Below, one piece after another: positions 1-9,021 of a DNA stretch of 35,949 nt (position 1 is the stretch's first letter; the number at the start of each line of letters is the position of its first letter). Both the position numbers and the translations under genes were made by a program. The notes beneath the pieces are model-generated. The model did not search any database. It worked only from the letters and a program-made list of their open reading frames with translations, and was not told the origin of the DNA. The DNA is taken from positions 1-35,949 of the forward strand of contig CADATP010000020.1 in the NCBI GenBank assembly GCA_902790935.1, given 5' to 3'. The DNA is from an uncultured Lachnospiraceae bacterium. Its GTDB lineage: Bacteria; Bacillota; Clostridia; Lachnospirales; Lachnospiraceae.

Positions 1-142
1 AGGGGCAGTAATAGCAATATGCATATAATGACAACTCTTTTTTTATTCAAAACAACTCTCCGCTTTAAACTTCATTACTGGCGTCCTAAGGCTTCTTGTA
101 GTAAAATACTAATAGCTTTGTAAAAACCAAAGGATGAGAATA

Positions 143-1609
143 ATGCTGTTCAATTCACAATTTTTTATTTTCATATTCCTTCCGATTTGTCTGGTAGCTT
201 GGTACCTGTTACGGAAGTTTAAAAGGTATGATCTTTCTTTGGCTTTTTTAATCGGGATGTCTCTTTGGTTCTACGGTTATTTCGATATCCATTACCTTTA
301 TATAATCATCCTCAGTATTGCCATCAATTATCTTATCAGTTTTTTGATCAAAAAAATAGAAAAGCTGAAAAAAATTTTCCTGATCACCGGTTTGGTGTGC
401 AACCTTGTTCTCTTAGGCTACTTTAAGTATTTTGATTTTTTTGTTTCAAATATCAACGCGGTATTTAAAACAGATTTTGCCCTAAAACACATCGTCCTTC
501 CATTAGGTATAAGCTTTTTTACTCTTCAGCAGATTTCCTATATCGTTGACAGGTATAAAGGCTCGGCTCCCCACGTAAACATACTTAAGTATGCTTCCTT
601 TGTAACATTCTTCCCTCAGCTGGTAGCCGGTCCCATAGTCCTGCACAGCACCTTGCTTCCGCAGTTTGAGGCAGAAAATGCCCGTAAGTTTGATATAAAC
701 AGCTTTCTTGAGGGCTCTGTCCGTTTTATTCTCGGACTTATAAAGAAGGTTCTTATCGCCGATCTTTTTGCCCTTCCGGTGGATTACGGCTTCGATAAGC
801 TTTACTACCTCGATACGCCGTCAGCCTGGATCGTAGCGATCTGCTATACTTTAGAGATTTATTTTGATTTCAGCGGATACTCCGATATGGCTATAGGTCT
901 TGGAAAGATGTTCGGGATCGATCTTCCGGAAAATTTCAATTCACCTTATAAAGCTACAAGCGTGCGGGACTTTTGGAAAAGGTGGCACATCACCCTTACA
1001 AGTTTTCTTACAACCTACCTTTACATACCTCTCGGCGGTAATCGTAAGGGTTCCTTCCGTACAGCACTTAATACGATGATCGTATTTGCGGTAAGCGGGT
1101 TTTGGCACGGAGCCAGCTGGGCTTTCGTTCTCTGGGGCGTACTGCACGGTCTCGGAGTACTTTGGTCAAGAAGGAAATTCTTAAAAGTTAAGCACAAACT
1201 TCCCGCACAAGTATTTACTATGTTTTTCCTTGTCGTCACATGGACGATCTTTAGAAGCGAAACCTTAAATACAGCGCTTATAATGCTGAAGAAAATGTTC
1301 ATCCCTTCATATACAGGATTCATAATAGATATAGGCTCTACTATGTCCCTTTTACCGGAGCTTAAAGGAGTGATGGAAAAGATACTTCACATCGGAGCGC
1401 CAACCCTTTATATAATCTATGCATCGCTCCTTGGGGTATTTATTGTTATAGCCTTTATTCTATGCAATCTGAAAAACGCCCGTGAGATTACGGCTGAGCA
1501 AAAGCAAAAAAACTACTCCTTCGGATTTATAATATGTCTTGGAGTCGCATTTGCGCTTTGCGTTATATTTATGACAAGAGTAAGTACTTTTCTATACTTT
1601 AACTTTTAA
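143..1609 (+). CDS. MBOAT family O-acyltransferase (AlgI/DltB-like)
   Basis: This polytopic membrane protein belongs to the membrane-bound O-acyltransferase family, which moves acyl groups (often acetyl) onto extracellular polysaccharides or teichoic acids. The family hallmarks are visible: DFWKRWHITL followed by YIPLGGNR, then SGFWHGASWAFVLWGVLHG, whose histidines (about residues 322 and 335) are the expected catalytic site. Hydrophobic segments run through the whole 488 residues. I start it at the ATG at 143 (MLFNSQFF), not the in-frame ATG at 134, because AAAGGATGAG lies at proper distance before 143 and homologues usually begin MLFNS. The carboxypeptidase gene follows after 14 bp, so the two are probably co-transcribed. 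No AlgJ/AlgX/DltD-like partner is visible; one could lie upstream of the window. The acyl donor and acceptor cannot be told from the sequence. Confidence 0.9.
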   Translation: MLFNSQFFIFIFLPICLVAWYLLRKFKRYDLSLAFLIGMSLWFYGYFDIHYLYIIILSIAINYLISFLIKKIEKLKKIFLITGLVCNLVLLGYFKYFDFFVSNINAVFKTDFALKHIVLPLGISFFTLQQISYIVDRYKGSAPHVNILKYASFVTFFPQLVAGPIVLHSTLLPQFEAENARKFDINSFLEGSVRFILGLIKKVLIADLFALPVDYGFDKLYYLDTPSAWIVAICYTLEIYFDFSGYSDMAIGLGKMFGIDLPENFNSPYKATSVRDFWKRWHITLTSFLTTYLYIPLGGNRKGSFRTALNTMIVFAVSGFWHGASWAFVLWGVLHGLGVLWSRRKFLKVKHKLPAQVFTMFFLVVTWTIFRSETLNTALIMLKKMFIPSYTGFIIDIGSTMSLLPELKGVMEKILHIGAPTLYIIYASLLGVFIVIAFILCNLKNAREITAEQKQKNYSFGFIICLGVAFALCVIFMTRVSTFLYFNF

Positions 1610-1623
1610 GCAGGGGAATTGAC

Positions 1624-3183
1624 ATGAAATTTAAGAACATTGCAAAAACACTGATCGTCTCTCTACTGACAGTTAGCTTTTTATTCTCTACGTCTCTTCC
1701 CTCCTACGCGGAGGATGACTACGAATACCTTCGAAATATGAATGTATCCGCCGACGGCGGGGCGACGAAAAACGTTAAATACATCGACATGTACTATGAC
1801 CATGACGCCTACGTATCCTTACGGGATATGGCTGCAGCCCTTTCGGGAACCGGTTCCGCTTTTGATGTTTCCATCGAAAAGGATACCATTCGCCTGACAA
1901 GGGGCGGCGTATATTCCCCCGTTGGCGGAGAAGGCTCCGCATTCACCGTTCTTACAAGAGACCCATCAAGTAAGGAATACGTAAGGAGAAGAAATACTTT
2001 TATCTTAGACGGGCAGAATGTCCACTACTACACCTTTATCTACAAGGATGAGGAAACCGGTTACTACGACTGCTTTATGTACCTGCCGGATTTTGCACTC
2101 CTTCTGAACAAAAACCTGAGCTTTACCGGAAATACTCTTTCCATAGATTCTTCCGCCCCCCTTAGTATCTCCCCCCAAGAGCTGGAAAAAAGCGGATATT
2201 TTCTTGCAACAAACGCCGTTCTTCTCGGAGATATAACCAATGGAGAAATCTACTATTCATACCGCGGCGACCTCTCAGTGCCCATGGCAAGTACCACAAA
2301 GCTTATGAGCTATATTGTTGCTATGGATGCGATCACGAGCGGTGCCATTAGCTACGATACCGTCGTAACAACCTCTGCTTCGGTAGAAAAGCTTTCCAAT
2401 TCCATCGACGGCGGATTTCTTATAAAAGAGGGAACAAGCGTAACAGTTGAAGAGCTTTTGTACGCTATGCTCCTGCCCTCGAGCAACGAGTGCACACTTG
2501 CCCTGGCTGAAGCCGTGGCCGGAAGTGAAAAAGCCTTCGTCGGAAGGATGAACGAAAAAGCAAAAGCCATAGGTCTTTCCGAAGGAACGGAGTTCTTTAC
2601 CTGCAACGGACTTCCTGTTTATACCGAGGACGTACTTCGGAGTAAAGTTCAAAACCGGATAACCGCAGAGGATATGTTTAAGCTTGTCTGCTATCTGATG
2701 TCCCGCTATCCCCAGGTTACGGATATCACATCCTGTACGTACAAAACGCTGCCCTCTTTCAGCCGCACGGTCTACAATACTAACCCTATGCTCTACAATG
2801 TCGCCGGCTGCATCGGCTTCAAAACCGGTACGACCAACAAGGCCGGCTCTTGCCTTGTAAGCGCAGTTTCCGTTTCCGGAGATAATGGAATTCACACTAT
2901 CTGCTGCATAGAGCTTGGTGCCGAAGATATCGTTACAAGAAACAATGTTTCCCAACTGATGTTAACCTACGGAAAAAACGTATACAAAAACGGCGGCGCC
3001 TCCTCCATCCCCGAATATACAGAGGATGAAGGAAACACCACCGATGAAATTTTTGTTCCCATAACGGGAGAGCTCCCCAAGTCAGGAGATGAGCTTGCAA
3101 GACTACTTATCTGGAGCGCAAGAAACGCCTTCCCCATCCCGGAGCCCGAGCTTATTGAAGTACCTGAAGGCGAGGGCGAATAA
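1624..3183 (+). CDS. Secreted D-alanyl-D-alanine carboxypeptidase (serine, peptidase S11 family)
   Basis: This is a low-molecular-weight penicillin-binding protein that would trim terminal D-Ala from peptidoglycan stem peptides outside the membrane. It has a signal peptide with likely cleavage after SYA at residue 29. Residues 40-175 resemble a copper-amine-oxidase-N-like stalk (YVSLRDMAAALSG). The S11 catalytic domain follows with all three active-site motifs: STTK (S223, K226), SSN (286-288) and KTG (400-402). The C-terminus is acidic and proline-rich; no PBP5-type C-terminal domain or membrane amphipathic helix is evident, so it may be released or loosely held. The start follows an AGGGGA site. 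It lies 14 bp behind the MBOAT gene and converges with mfd, with only two bases between the stop codons. Confidence 0.92.
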   Translation: MKFKNIAKTLIVSLLTVSFLFSTSLPSYAEDDYEYLRNMNVSADGGATKNVKYIDMYYDHDAYVSLRDMAAALSGTGSAFDVSIEKDTIRLTRGGVYSPVGGEGSAFTVLTRDPSSKEYVRRRNTFILDGQNVHYYTFIYKDEETGYYDCFMYLPDFALLLNKNLSFTGNTLSIDSSAPLSISPQELEKSGYFLATNAVLLGDITNGEIYYSYRGDLSVPMASTTKLMSYIVAMDAITSGAISYDTVVTTSASVEKLSNSIDGGFLIKEGTSVTVEELLYAMLLPSSNECTLALAEAVAGSEKAFVGRMNEKAKAIGLSEGTEFFTCNGLPVYTEDVLRSKVQNRITAEDMFKLVCYLMSRYPQVTDITSCTYKTLPSFSRTVYNTNPMLYNVAGCIGFKTGTTNKAGSCLVSAVSVSGDNGIHTICCIELGAEDIVTRNNVSQLMLTYGKNVYKNGGASSIPEYTEDEGNTTDEIFVPITGELPKSGDELARLLIWSARNAFPIPEPELIEVPEGEGE

Positions 3184-3185
3184 GC

Positions 3186-6100
3186 CTAACCTTCGGGTAT
3201 CAATATTTTCATCTCATCAAGGAGCTGCTCTGTAAGTCTAAGGAGCTGCTCCTCTTCTTTTTCCATGAGAGTTTCTTTTTCGTAGCTGTAAAGAAAAGCC
3301 GGCTTTCCGTAATGATTAAACTTCAAATTCTTTCCGACCTTAAGCATCACATCCGGAACCTTTGCGGCATCAAGCTTTGCATCCGGTTTAAATATAAAGC
3401 TTATAACACCGTCAGAGTTTCTGACCTCTGTGATATAAAGCTTATGAGCCAGAGCACGCATAAGAGAAATACGAAGGAGATTATCCGCCGGTGCAGGGAC
3501 ACTTCCGAATCTGTCTATAAGTTCATCCCTTATCTCACCCAATTCCTTTTCGGTTTCGATTCCCGCAATACGCTTGTACATATCAAGCTTTTGCTCTTCG
3601 TTAAAGATATACTCCTGGGGTATATAAGCGCTGACGCCTATATTTATAACGGTATTGAAGGACTCGTCTATCGTAATGCCCTTCATCTTTGAGACCGCTT
3701 CGTTCAGCATCTTGCAATACAGCTCATATCCCACAGCCTCCATATGACCGTGCTGGGTCTTTCCGAGAAGATTTCCGGCTCCCCTGATCTCCAGATCGCG
3801 CATCGCTATCTTAAATCCGCTTCCGAGGTCGGTAAACTCTCTTATAGCTTCAAGCCTCTTTTCCGCTACTTCCGTAAGGATCTTGTTCTTGCTGTACATA
3901 AGGAAAGCGTAGGCAACCCTGTTGGACCTTCCGACTCTTCCTCTTAGCTGATAGAGCTGTGAAAGGCCAAATCTGTCGGAATCCTGGATTATAAGTGTAT
4001 TGACATTGGAAATATCCATTCCCGTTTCGATTATGGTGGTGGAAACAAGGACATCGATCTCGCCGTTTACGAAATCGTACATGATATCCTCCAGTTCCCT
4101 CTCGTTCATCTGACCATGGGCATATGCGACATTTGCATCAGGGATCATATCCTGTATCTTTGCCGCCACCTCCGCTATCTGGTTTACCCTGTTAAAGACA
4201 TAATAAACCTGTCCGCCGCGGCCAAGTTCCCTTGTTATCGCTTCTCTTACAAGCTCATCGTTATGTTCGCAGACGAAGGTCTGTATCGGCAGTCTGTCAT
4301 TAGGCGCCTCCGTTAAAAGGCTCATATCCCTTATTCCCACAAGGCTCATATGAAGAGTCCTTGGGATAGGTGTGGCAGATAACGTCAAGACATCAACATT
4401 CTCTCTTAGCTTTTTGATCTTTTCCTTATGTCCTACGCCGAATCTTTGCTCCTCGTCTATGATAAGGAGTCCAAGATCCTTGTAGGTTACATCTTTTGAT
4501 AATAACCTATGGGTACCGATAACGATATCAACCTGGCCCTTTCTAAGATCCTCCACTACTTTCTTTATCTCGGAAGCAGTCCTGAAGCGACTTAAAAGTT
4601 CAACCCTTACCGGGAAGTCCTTCATACGCTGCACAAAGGTATTGTAATGCTGCTGCGCAAGGATCGTGGTAGGTACAAGATAGGCGACCTGTTTGTTCTC
4701 CTGTACGGCTTTAAAAGCGGCTCTGATGGCGATCTCTGTTTTGCCGAATCCGACGTCCCCACAGATCAGTCTGTCCATAATACGTCGGCTTTCCATATCC
4801 GCCTTTGTATCGGCGATGGCTGCCTTCTGGTCCTCGGTCTCCTCGTAGGGGAACATCTCCTCGAACTCCTGCTGCCATACGGTATCCTTACCGTACATAA
4901 AGCCTTCGGTCTGCTGCCTCTTAGCGTAGAGCTCAACAAGGTCCTGGGCGATCTCGTCAACAGCCGCTCTGACCTTTCCTTTTGTACGTTCCCACTCCTT
5001 GGTACCCAGCTTATTGATCTTCGGAACCTTTTCCGCATCCGCAGAGGCGTACTTTTGTATCTCATCAAGCTCTGTTGCAAGGACGTAAAGAACCCCGCCG
5101 TCCTTGTACTCAAGCCTTATATAATCCCTTACGATATGGTCGGACTCGACTTTCTCGATACCCTTATATATACCGAGTCCGTATACCTCGTGAACAACAT
5201 AGTCGCCGGGCTTTAAATCCTCAAGGGAGCTTATCTTGGTTCCCTGAAGATTAACCTTTCTTCTTCTCTTTTTCCTGCGCTCAGCCCCGAATATATCAGT
5301 TTCCGCAAGTACGACAAACTTGATCAAAGGATATTCAAATCCCTTTGAAATACGACCGTATGAGACAAGCACCTCGCCCTGTGCTATCTCTCTGTCCTCA
5401 TCCTCTGAATAAGCCGCAGGGATATCCATGTTCCGGATTTCTTCCGCAAGCCTCTTTGCTCTCGTTCTCGAAGGCGAGAGGAGGAGTACCGAATACTTTT
5501 TCTTGCGATAACCTTCAAGGTCCTTGGAAAGAGCCTCAAAGCTTCCGTTGTATGAGGCTATGTTTCTGGCACCGATGTCATATTTATAATCTGCCTCAAA
5601 ATATCCTAACCCCGGAGACAATGTGGACATAGCTATAGCGTTACATCCCGAAATACACTCCGCTATCTCCTCACCGCTGCAAAGAAGATTAAGCTGCCCG
5701 GGAAGACAATATCCCATTTCCAGTCTGTGCTTATAGCTTTCGGTAAATTCATACCATACCGCTTCGGCCTGTTCCTTAAGTCTTGCAGGCTCCTCAAGGA
5801 ATATAAAAGCCTCTTTTCCCGTTATCTCCGAGATCCACTGCGGCAGCGACATTATCTCGGCATTTTCATTGTCCTCGTAAAAATACTTTATATAACTCTC
5901 AAGGTTAACCTTAAGTCCAAGTTCTAATGCCTCTTCTTTAAGAGTCGCCATTATCTTTGAAAGCCGGTGTGCCTCTTCAGTCTTAAAACTATCGCGGAGT
6001 TTTTTCTCCTGTTTTTCCCCTTCGGCGCAGATTTTCTCAATTCCGGCTCTTAATTCATCATCCGAAAGTATAAACTCTGTCGCAGGATAGATGCAGACTT

Positions 6101-6752
6101 CCTCTAAGTTTTCCATTGACCTCTGGGTAAGAACATCGAAGGACCTGATGGACTCTATATTATCTCCCCAAAGCTCTATACGATATGGGTTTTCCTCTGT
6201 AAGATCAAATATATCGATTATATCTCCGCGCACAGAAAACTGCCCCGGACCTTCTACCTGCGGCATTTTCTCGTAGCCCAGGCTGACAAGGTCACGGGAG
6301 AGCTTTTTCGTATTAATCTCTGTATCAGGCGACAGTTCGATGCAGGATTCTTCCCTGGCTCTTACTGCGACAGGGTTCATTAATGCAGCGTAGGTTGTTA
6401 CGATAGTAACCTTATCCCCTTCATAAAGGCGGCGCAGCGTGCTTACTCTTTCCCTTGTAAGCTCGTTTCCGTGGATGTCCGCCTGGAAAAAAATAAGATC
6501 CTTGGCAGGGAAAAAGCAGGCCCCGGAATCGTAGAAAAGATACTCCTCGTACAATTCCCTGGCCTTGATATCATCGTATGTTACTATAAGCGTAATCTTT
6601 GAGTCCGCGGAAAGCGCTCTCATAAGGTGTAGCTTTTGAGCATCTACGCAGCCGCTTAAAGCAATGATGCCTTTATTCTTTTTTCTTTTTAAGACGTCCT
6701 TAATGCTTTGAAAATCGGACAGTCCCTCAAGTGGAGAAAATAATGCTTTCAT
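3186..6752 (-). CDS. mfd: Transcription-repair coupling factor Mfd
   Basis: Mfd is the ATP-dependent DNA translocase that removes RNA polymerase stalled at lesions and recruits UvrA. The 1188 residues match the family's usual size. Visible in order: the N-terminal UvrB-like region, the RNAP-interaction domain (LKPGDYVVHEVYGLGIY), helicase motif I GDVGFGKTE near residue 665, the DEEQ box near 766, SATPIPRTL, then QLRGRVGRS and the translocation region RGAGNLLGKTQHGHM, and the C-terminal TRCF domain. It starts one base after the pth stop codon with only a weak purine tract before the ATG, which suggests translational coupling to pth. No terminator separates it from the convergent carboxypeptidase gene. 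Confidence 0.98.
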   Translation of the reverse strand: MKALFSPLEGLSDFQSIKDVLKRKKNKGIIALSGCVDAQKLHLMRALSADSKITLIVTYDDIKARELYEEYLFYDSGACFFPAKDLIFFQADIHGNELTRERVSTLRRLYEGDKVTIVTTYAALMNPVAVRAREESCIELSPDTEINTKKLSRDLVSLGYEKMPQVEGPGQFSVRGDIIDIFDLTEENPYRIELWGDNIESIRSFDVLTQRSMENLEEVCIYPATEFILSDDELRAGIEKICAEGEKQEKKLRDSFKTEEAHRLSKIMATLKEEALELGLKVNLESYIKYFYEDNENAEIMSLPQWISEITGKEAFIFLEEPARLKEQAEAVWYEFTESYKHRLEMGYCLPGQLNLLCSGEEIAECISGCNAIAMSTLSPGLGYFEADYKYDIGARNIASYNGSFEALSKDLEGYRKKKYSVLLLSPSRTRAKRLAEEIRNMDIPAAYSEDEDREIAQGEVLVSYGRISKGFEYPLIKFVVLAETDIFGAERRKKRRRKVNLQGTKISSLEDLKPGDYVVHEVYGLGIYKGIEKVESDHIVRDYIRLEYKDGGVLYVLATELDEIQKYASADAEKVPKINKLGTKEWERTKGKVRAAVDEIAQDLVELYAKRQQTEGFMYGKDTVWQQEFEEMFPYEETEDQKAAIADTKADMESRRIMDRLICGDVGFGKTEIAIRAAFKAVQENKQVAYLVPTTILAQQHYNTFVQRMKDFPVRVELLSRFRTASEIKKVVEDLRKGQVDIVIGTHRLLSKDVTYKDLGLLIIDEEQRFGVGHKEKIKKLRENVDVLTLSATPIPRTLHMSLVGIRDMSLLTEAPNDRLPIQTFVCEHNDELVREAITRELGRGGQVYYVFNRVNQIAEVAAKIQDMIPDANVAYAHGQMNERELEDIMYDFVNGEIDVLVSTTIIETGMDISNVNTLIIQDSDRFGLSQLYQLRGRVGRSNRVAYAFLMYSKNKILTEVAEKRLEAIREFTDLGSGFKIAMRDLEIRGAGNLLGKTQHGHMEAVGYELYCKMLNEAVSKMKGITIDESFNTVINIGVSAYIPQEYIFNEEQKLDMYKRIAGIETEKELGEIRDELIDRFGSVPAPADNLLRISLMRALAHKLYITEVRNSDGVISFIFKPDAKLDAAKVPDVMLKVGKNLKFNHYGKPAFLYSYEKETLMEKEEEQLLRLTEQLLDEMKILIPEG

Positions 6753-6753
6753 T

Positions 6754-7326
6754 TTACTTTTTCTTTGTATTAAACTTATTCATAGCGGTTTCCGTACCGC
6801 TTTCAATAATAGTCTGTGCGGCGGATACAGCGTTATCTATAGCTTCCGTAAAGGTTTCAATATCCTTTTTATCTATTCCGCCAAGAACATGGGAAACAAG
6901 GTCTCCCCCAACTCTTTTGGCTCCGACACCAACACGGATCCTTATAAACACCTCACTTCCGAGGTGGCTGATTATATTCTTAAGCCCGTTATGCCCTCCG
7001 GCGCTTCCTTTAGGTCTGATGCGGAGCTGTCCCACATCAAGATCGATATCATCGGATATAACGATAAGCTCGCTTTCCGGGTCTGCTTTGTAGTAATCAA
7101 CAACCTCACGGATGCTTTCACCGCTTAAGTTCATATATGTCTGAGGCTTAACAAGCACAACCTTTTCCCCGGCAAAGGTACCCTTTCCGATAAGAGCTTT
7201 ATGCTTTTTCTCAGTAACCCTGATACCCGCTTTGTCAGCGATTGCATCTATAACCATAAACCCGGCGTTATGCCTCGTTTTTTCATATTCTTTACCCGGA
7301 TTTCCGAGACCGGCAATAATATACAC
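6754..7326 (-). CDS. pth: Peptidyl-tRNA hydrolase
   Basis: This cytoplasmic enzyme cleaves peptidyl-tRNA released by stalled ribosomes, recycling tRNA. The 190 residues carry the family signatures: GLGNPGKEYEKTRHNAGF with N9 and catalytic H19, the substrate-binding KPQTYMNLSG with N66, SDDIDLDVG with D92/D93, and GGHNGLKNI. It starts at GTG (7326), supported by an AGGAGG site eight bases upstream; no ATG start fits. It is the first gene of a pth-mfd pair with a likely promoter at 7362-7390. Confidence 0.98.
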   Translation of the reverse strand: MYIIAGLGNPGKEYEKTRHNAGFMVIDAIADKAGIRVTEKKHKALIGKGTFAGEKVVLVKPQTYMNLSGESIREVVDYYKADPESELIVISDDIDLDVGQLRIRPKGSAGGHNGLKNIISHLGSEVFIRIRVGVGAKRVGGDLVSHVLGGIDKKDIETFTEAIDNAVSAAQTIIESGTETAMNKFNTKKK

Positions 7327-7361
7327 TTTTTCTTCCTCCTGTTTTTCCGTAGCTAGATTTT

Positions 7362-7390
7362 ACTATAAATAAATTTTTTAGTACAGTAAA
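7362..7390 (-). promoter_or_regulatory. Predicted sigma-A promoter of pth-mfd
   Basis: On the minus strand TTTACT (7385-7390) and TATAGT (7362-7367) are separated by exactly 17 bp. Transcription would begin near 7355, leaving a leader of about 28 nt before the GTG of pth. The -35 lies directly beside the U-tract of the spoVG terminator. This is sequence matching only. Confidence 0.5.
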
Positions 7391-7444
7391 AAGCAAAAAA
7401 CAGAAAAAGAAACCGGAGCCAAGCTCTTCCTTCCCTTTCTGTTT
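7390..7444 (-). terminator. Intrinsic terminator downstream of spoVG
   Basis: A long imperfect hairpin spans 7398-7444 on the minus strand. The outer arms are AAACAGAAA and TTTCTGTTT, the tip is GAGC-TTG-GCTC, and between them are G:U wobbles and about three mismatches (roughly 19 pairs out of 22). It is followed on the minus strand by TTTTGCTTTTT. It lies about 80 nt past the spoVG stop. Confidence 0.7.
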
Positions 7445-7526
7445 TCTTTACTCTTATTCAATTGTAAGTACCTGCCGTTCCCAAGCAGGATTTTCTTTAC
7501 GACTCTTTCAGTTTCGAACCGCTGCC

Positions 7527-7787
7527 TTAGTTATCCTCTGCATTTTCGTATGCTTCAAGGATGATTTTCTGTATTTTCTCTCTCGTTGCTGAATTAATCG
7601 GATGTGCGATGTCGCGATATTCACCGTCTGCTGACTTCTTGCTGGGCATTGCGATGAATAATCCTCTTTCGCCTTCAATCACCTTGATATCATGGATTAC
7701 AAACTCATCCTCAAGAGTAATTGATACTACTGCACGCATTTTACCTTCTTTGGTAGTCTTGCGAACTCTAACATCCGTAATTTCCAT
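7527..7787 (-). CDS. spoVG: Septation/regulatory protein SpoVG
   Basis: SpoVG is a small nucleic-acid-binding regulator, first known from septation and sporulation in Bacillus and present in many non-sporulating Firmicutes. The 86 residues match the whole family: [10 protein letters not shown] at the start, [19 protein letters not shown] in the middle, then [20 protein letters not shown] and a helical end. An AGGAGAG site precedes the ATG. It sits alone between glgD and pth with its own terminator. I could not find a convincing sigma-H promoter. Its presence alone does not show that the organism sporulates. Confidence 0.97.
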   Translation of the reverse strand: MEITDVRVRKTTKEGKMRAVVSITLEDEFVIHDIKVIEGERGLFIAMPSKKSADGEYRDIAHPINSATREKIQKIILEAYENAEDN

Positions 7788-7847
7788 TCCGTACTACTCT
7801 CCTGTATTTATTTTTTATTAGAGCATTTACATGCCCCCTTAATCACA

Positions 7848-7882
7848 AACCGACCGGGCGCTTTTTAAGACGTCGGTCGGTT
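7848..7882 (-). terminator. Hairpin downstream of glgD, possible terminator
   Basis: A perfect 9-bp inverted repeat (AACCGACCG / CGGTCGGTT) with a 17-nt loop lies 18 bp after the glgD stop. On the minus strand it is followed only by a short TTTGTGATT tail, so termination may be partial and some readthrough into spoVG is possible. Confidence 0.5.
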
Positions 7883-7900
7883 CTATGATGTAAGCAAAAT

Positions 7901-9019
7901 TTAAATTGTGTACCGCTCGTTCCTCTCAACCACGATTTTTACGCCGTTATCGCCTTTGTAATAGGAACCGGCCTTAATAGTACTGTGACTTTCTATGATA
8001 CAATTTTCTATTGTTACGTTATCCGCAATATAGACATCATTGAGAATAATTGAATTCTTGATAGTCGTATTATTGCCGATATAACTCTTTTTAAAGATGA
8101 CCGAATCCTCGATCACTCCATTTACGATACAGCCACTGGATACTAAGCTGTTACTAATGGCTGCACCTGGATTATACTTCGCCGGAGGCAAATCGTCAAC
8201 CTTTGAGTAAATATCCGGGTGTGACCTGAAGAAGTAATCTCTTACTTCCTTCTTGAGGAAGTCCATATTTGTATTGAAGTAATCATCGACTGCAGCGATG
8301 TTTCTCCAGTACTCTGTGGTCTTGTATCCGTATATTCTCTTGATATCCTTGTATCTTATCAGGATATCTCTTACGAAATCGTAACGGTCTTCCTGTGCGC
8401 TCTTTTCGATCATCTCGATGAGCTGTCTGCGGCGGATAACATAAACTCCGCAGGAGACGATAGTGGATTTAGCCTGCAGGGGCTTTTCCTCGAACTCCTC
8501 GATACGATTATCTTCGTTCATTGTGATGGTTCCGTATCTCTCGATTGCGGATCCTTCGGGAAGATCCGAGCAAACTACTGTAATATCAGCTTTCTTGTCT
8601 ATATGGTATTCCAAAACCTTATTGAAATCCATCTTATAAACGCAATCACCATTGGCTATTACAACATATGGTTCATGACTCTTTTTTAAGAAACTGATAT
8701 TTTGATAAATTGCATCTGCCGTTCCACGGTACCAGTTACTGTTCTCAGCGGTAACAGCAGGAGTAAGTACGTAAAGTCCGCCCTGCTTACGTCCGAAGTC
8801 CCACCATTTGGATGAATTAAGGTGTTCATTAAGGCTGCCTGCATTGTACTGTGTAAGTACCGCAACCTTTTGAATATGGGAGTTGGACATATTACTTAAT
8901 GTAAAGTCTATACTTCTGTAGCTTCCGGCTATAGGCATTGCGCATACCGCTCTTTTCTGTGAAAGAACATCCATGCGATGATTGCTTCCGCCGGCTAAAA
9001 TAATACCGATTGCTCTCAT
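7901..9019 (-). CDS. glgD: GlgD subunit of glucose-1-phosphate adenylyltransferase
   Basis: This is the second, GlgD-type subunit of ADP-glucose pyrophosphorylase; in Firmicutes it pairs with GlgC to activate ADP-glucose formation for glycogen synthesis. The 372 residues have an N-terminal nucleotidyltransferase fold (IILAGGSNHRMDVLS, where catalytic GlgC proteins have GGxGxRL), the sugar-phosphate region ANGDCVYKMDF, and a C-terminal left-handed beta-helix of hexapeptide repeats. The altered N-terminal loop compared with its neighbour GlgC is typical of the regulatory GlgD subunit. It begins two bases after the glgC stop, so the two are surely one transcript. No glycogen synthase or branching enzyme gene is in the window. 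Confidence 0.95.
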   Translation of the reverse strand: MRAIGIILAGGSNHRMDVLSQKRAVCAMPIAGSYRSIDFTLSNMSNSHIQKVAVLTQYNAGSLNEHLNSSKWWDFGRKQGGLYVLTPAVTAENSNWYRGTADAIYQNISFLKKSHEPYVVIANGDCVYKMDFNKVLEYHIDKKADITVVCSDLPEGSAIERYGTITMNEDNRIEEFEEKPLQAKSTIVSCGVYVIRRRQLIEMIEKSAQEDRYDFVRDILIRYKDIKRIYGYKTTEYWRNIAAVDDYFNTNMDFLKKEVRDYFFRSHPDIYSKVDDLPPAKYNPGAAISNSLVSSGCIVNGVIEDSVIFKKSYIGNNTTIKNSIILNDVYIADNVTIENCIIESHSTIKAGSYYKGDNGVKIVVERNERYTI

Positions 9020-9021
9020 GG

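Noticed and set aside
2275-2955. 226-residue minus-strand open frame opposite the carboxypeptidase
   Set aside because: It lies fully inside a gene with all three active-site motifs in the other strand.
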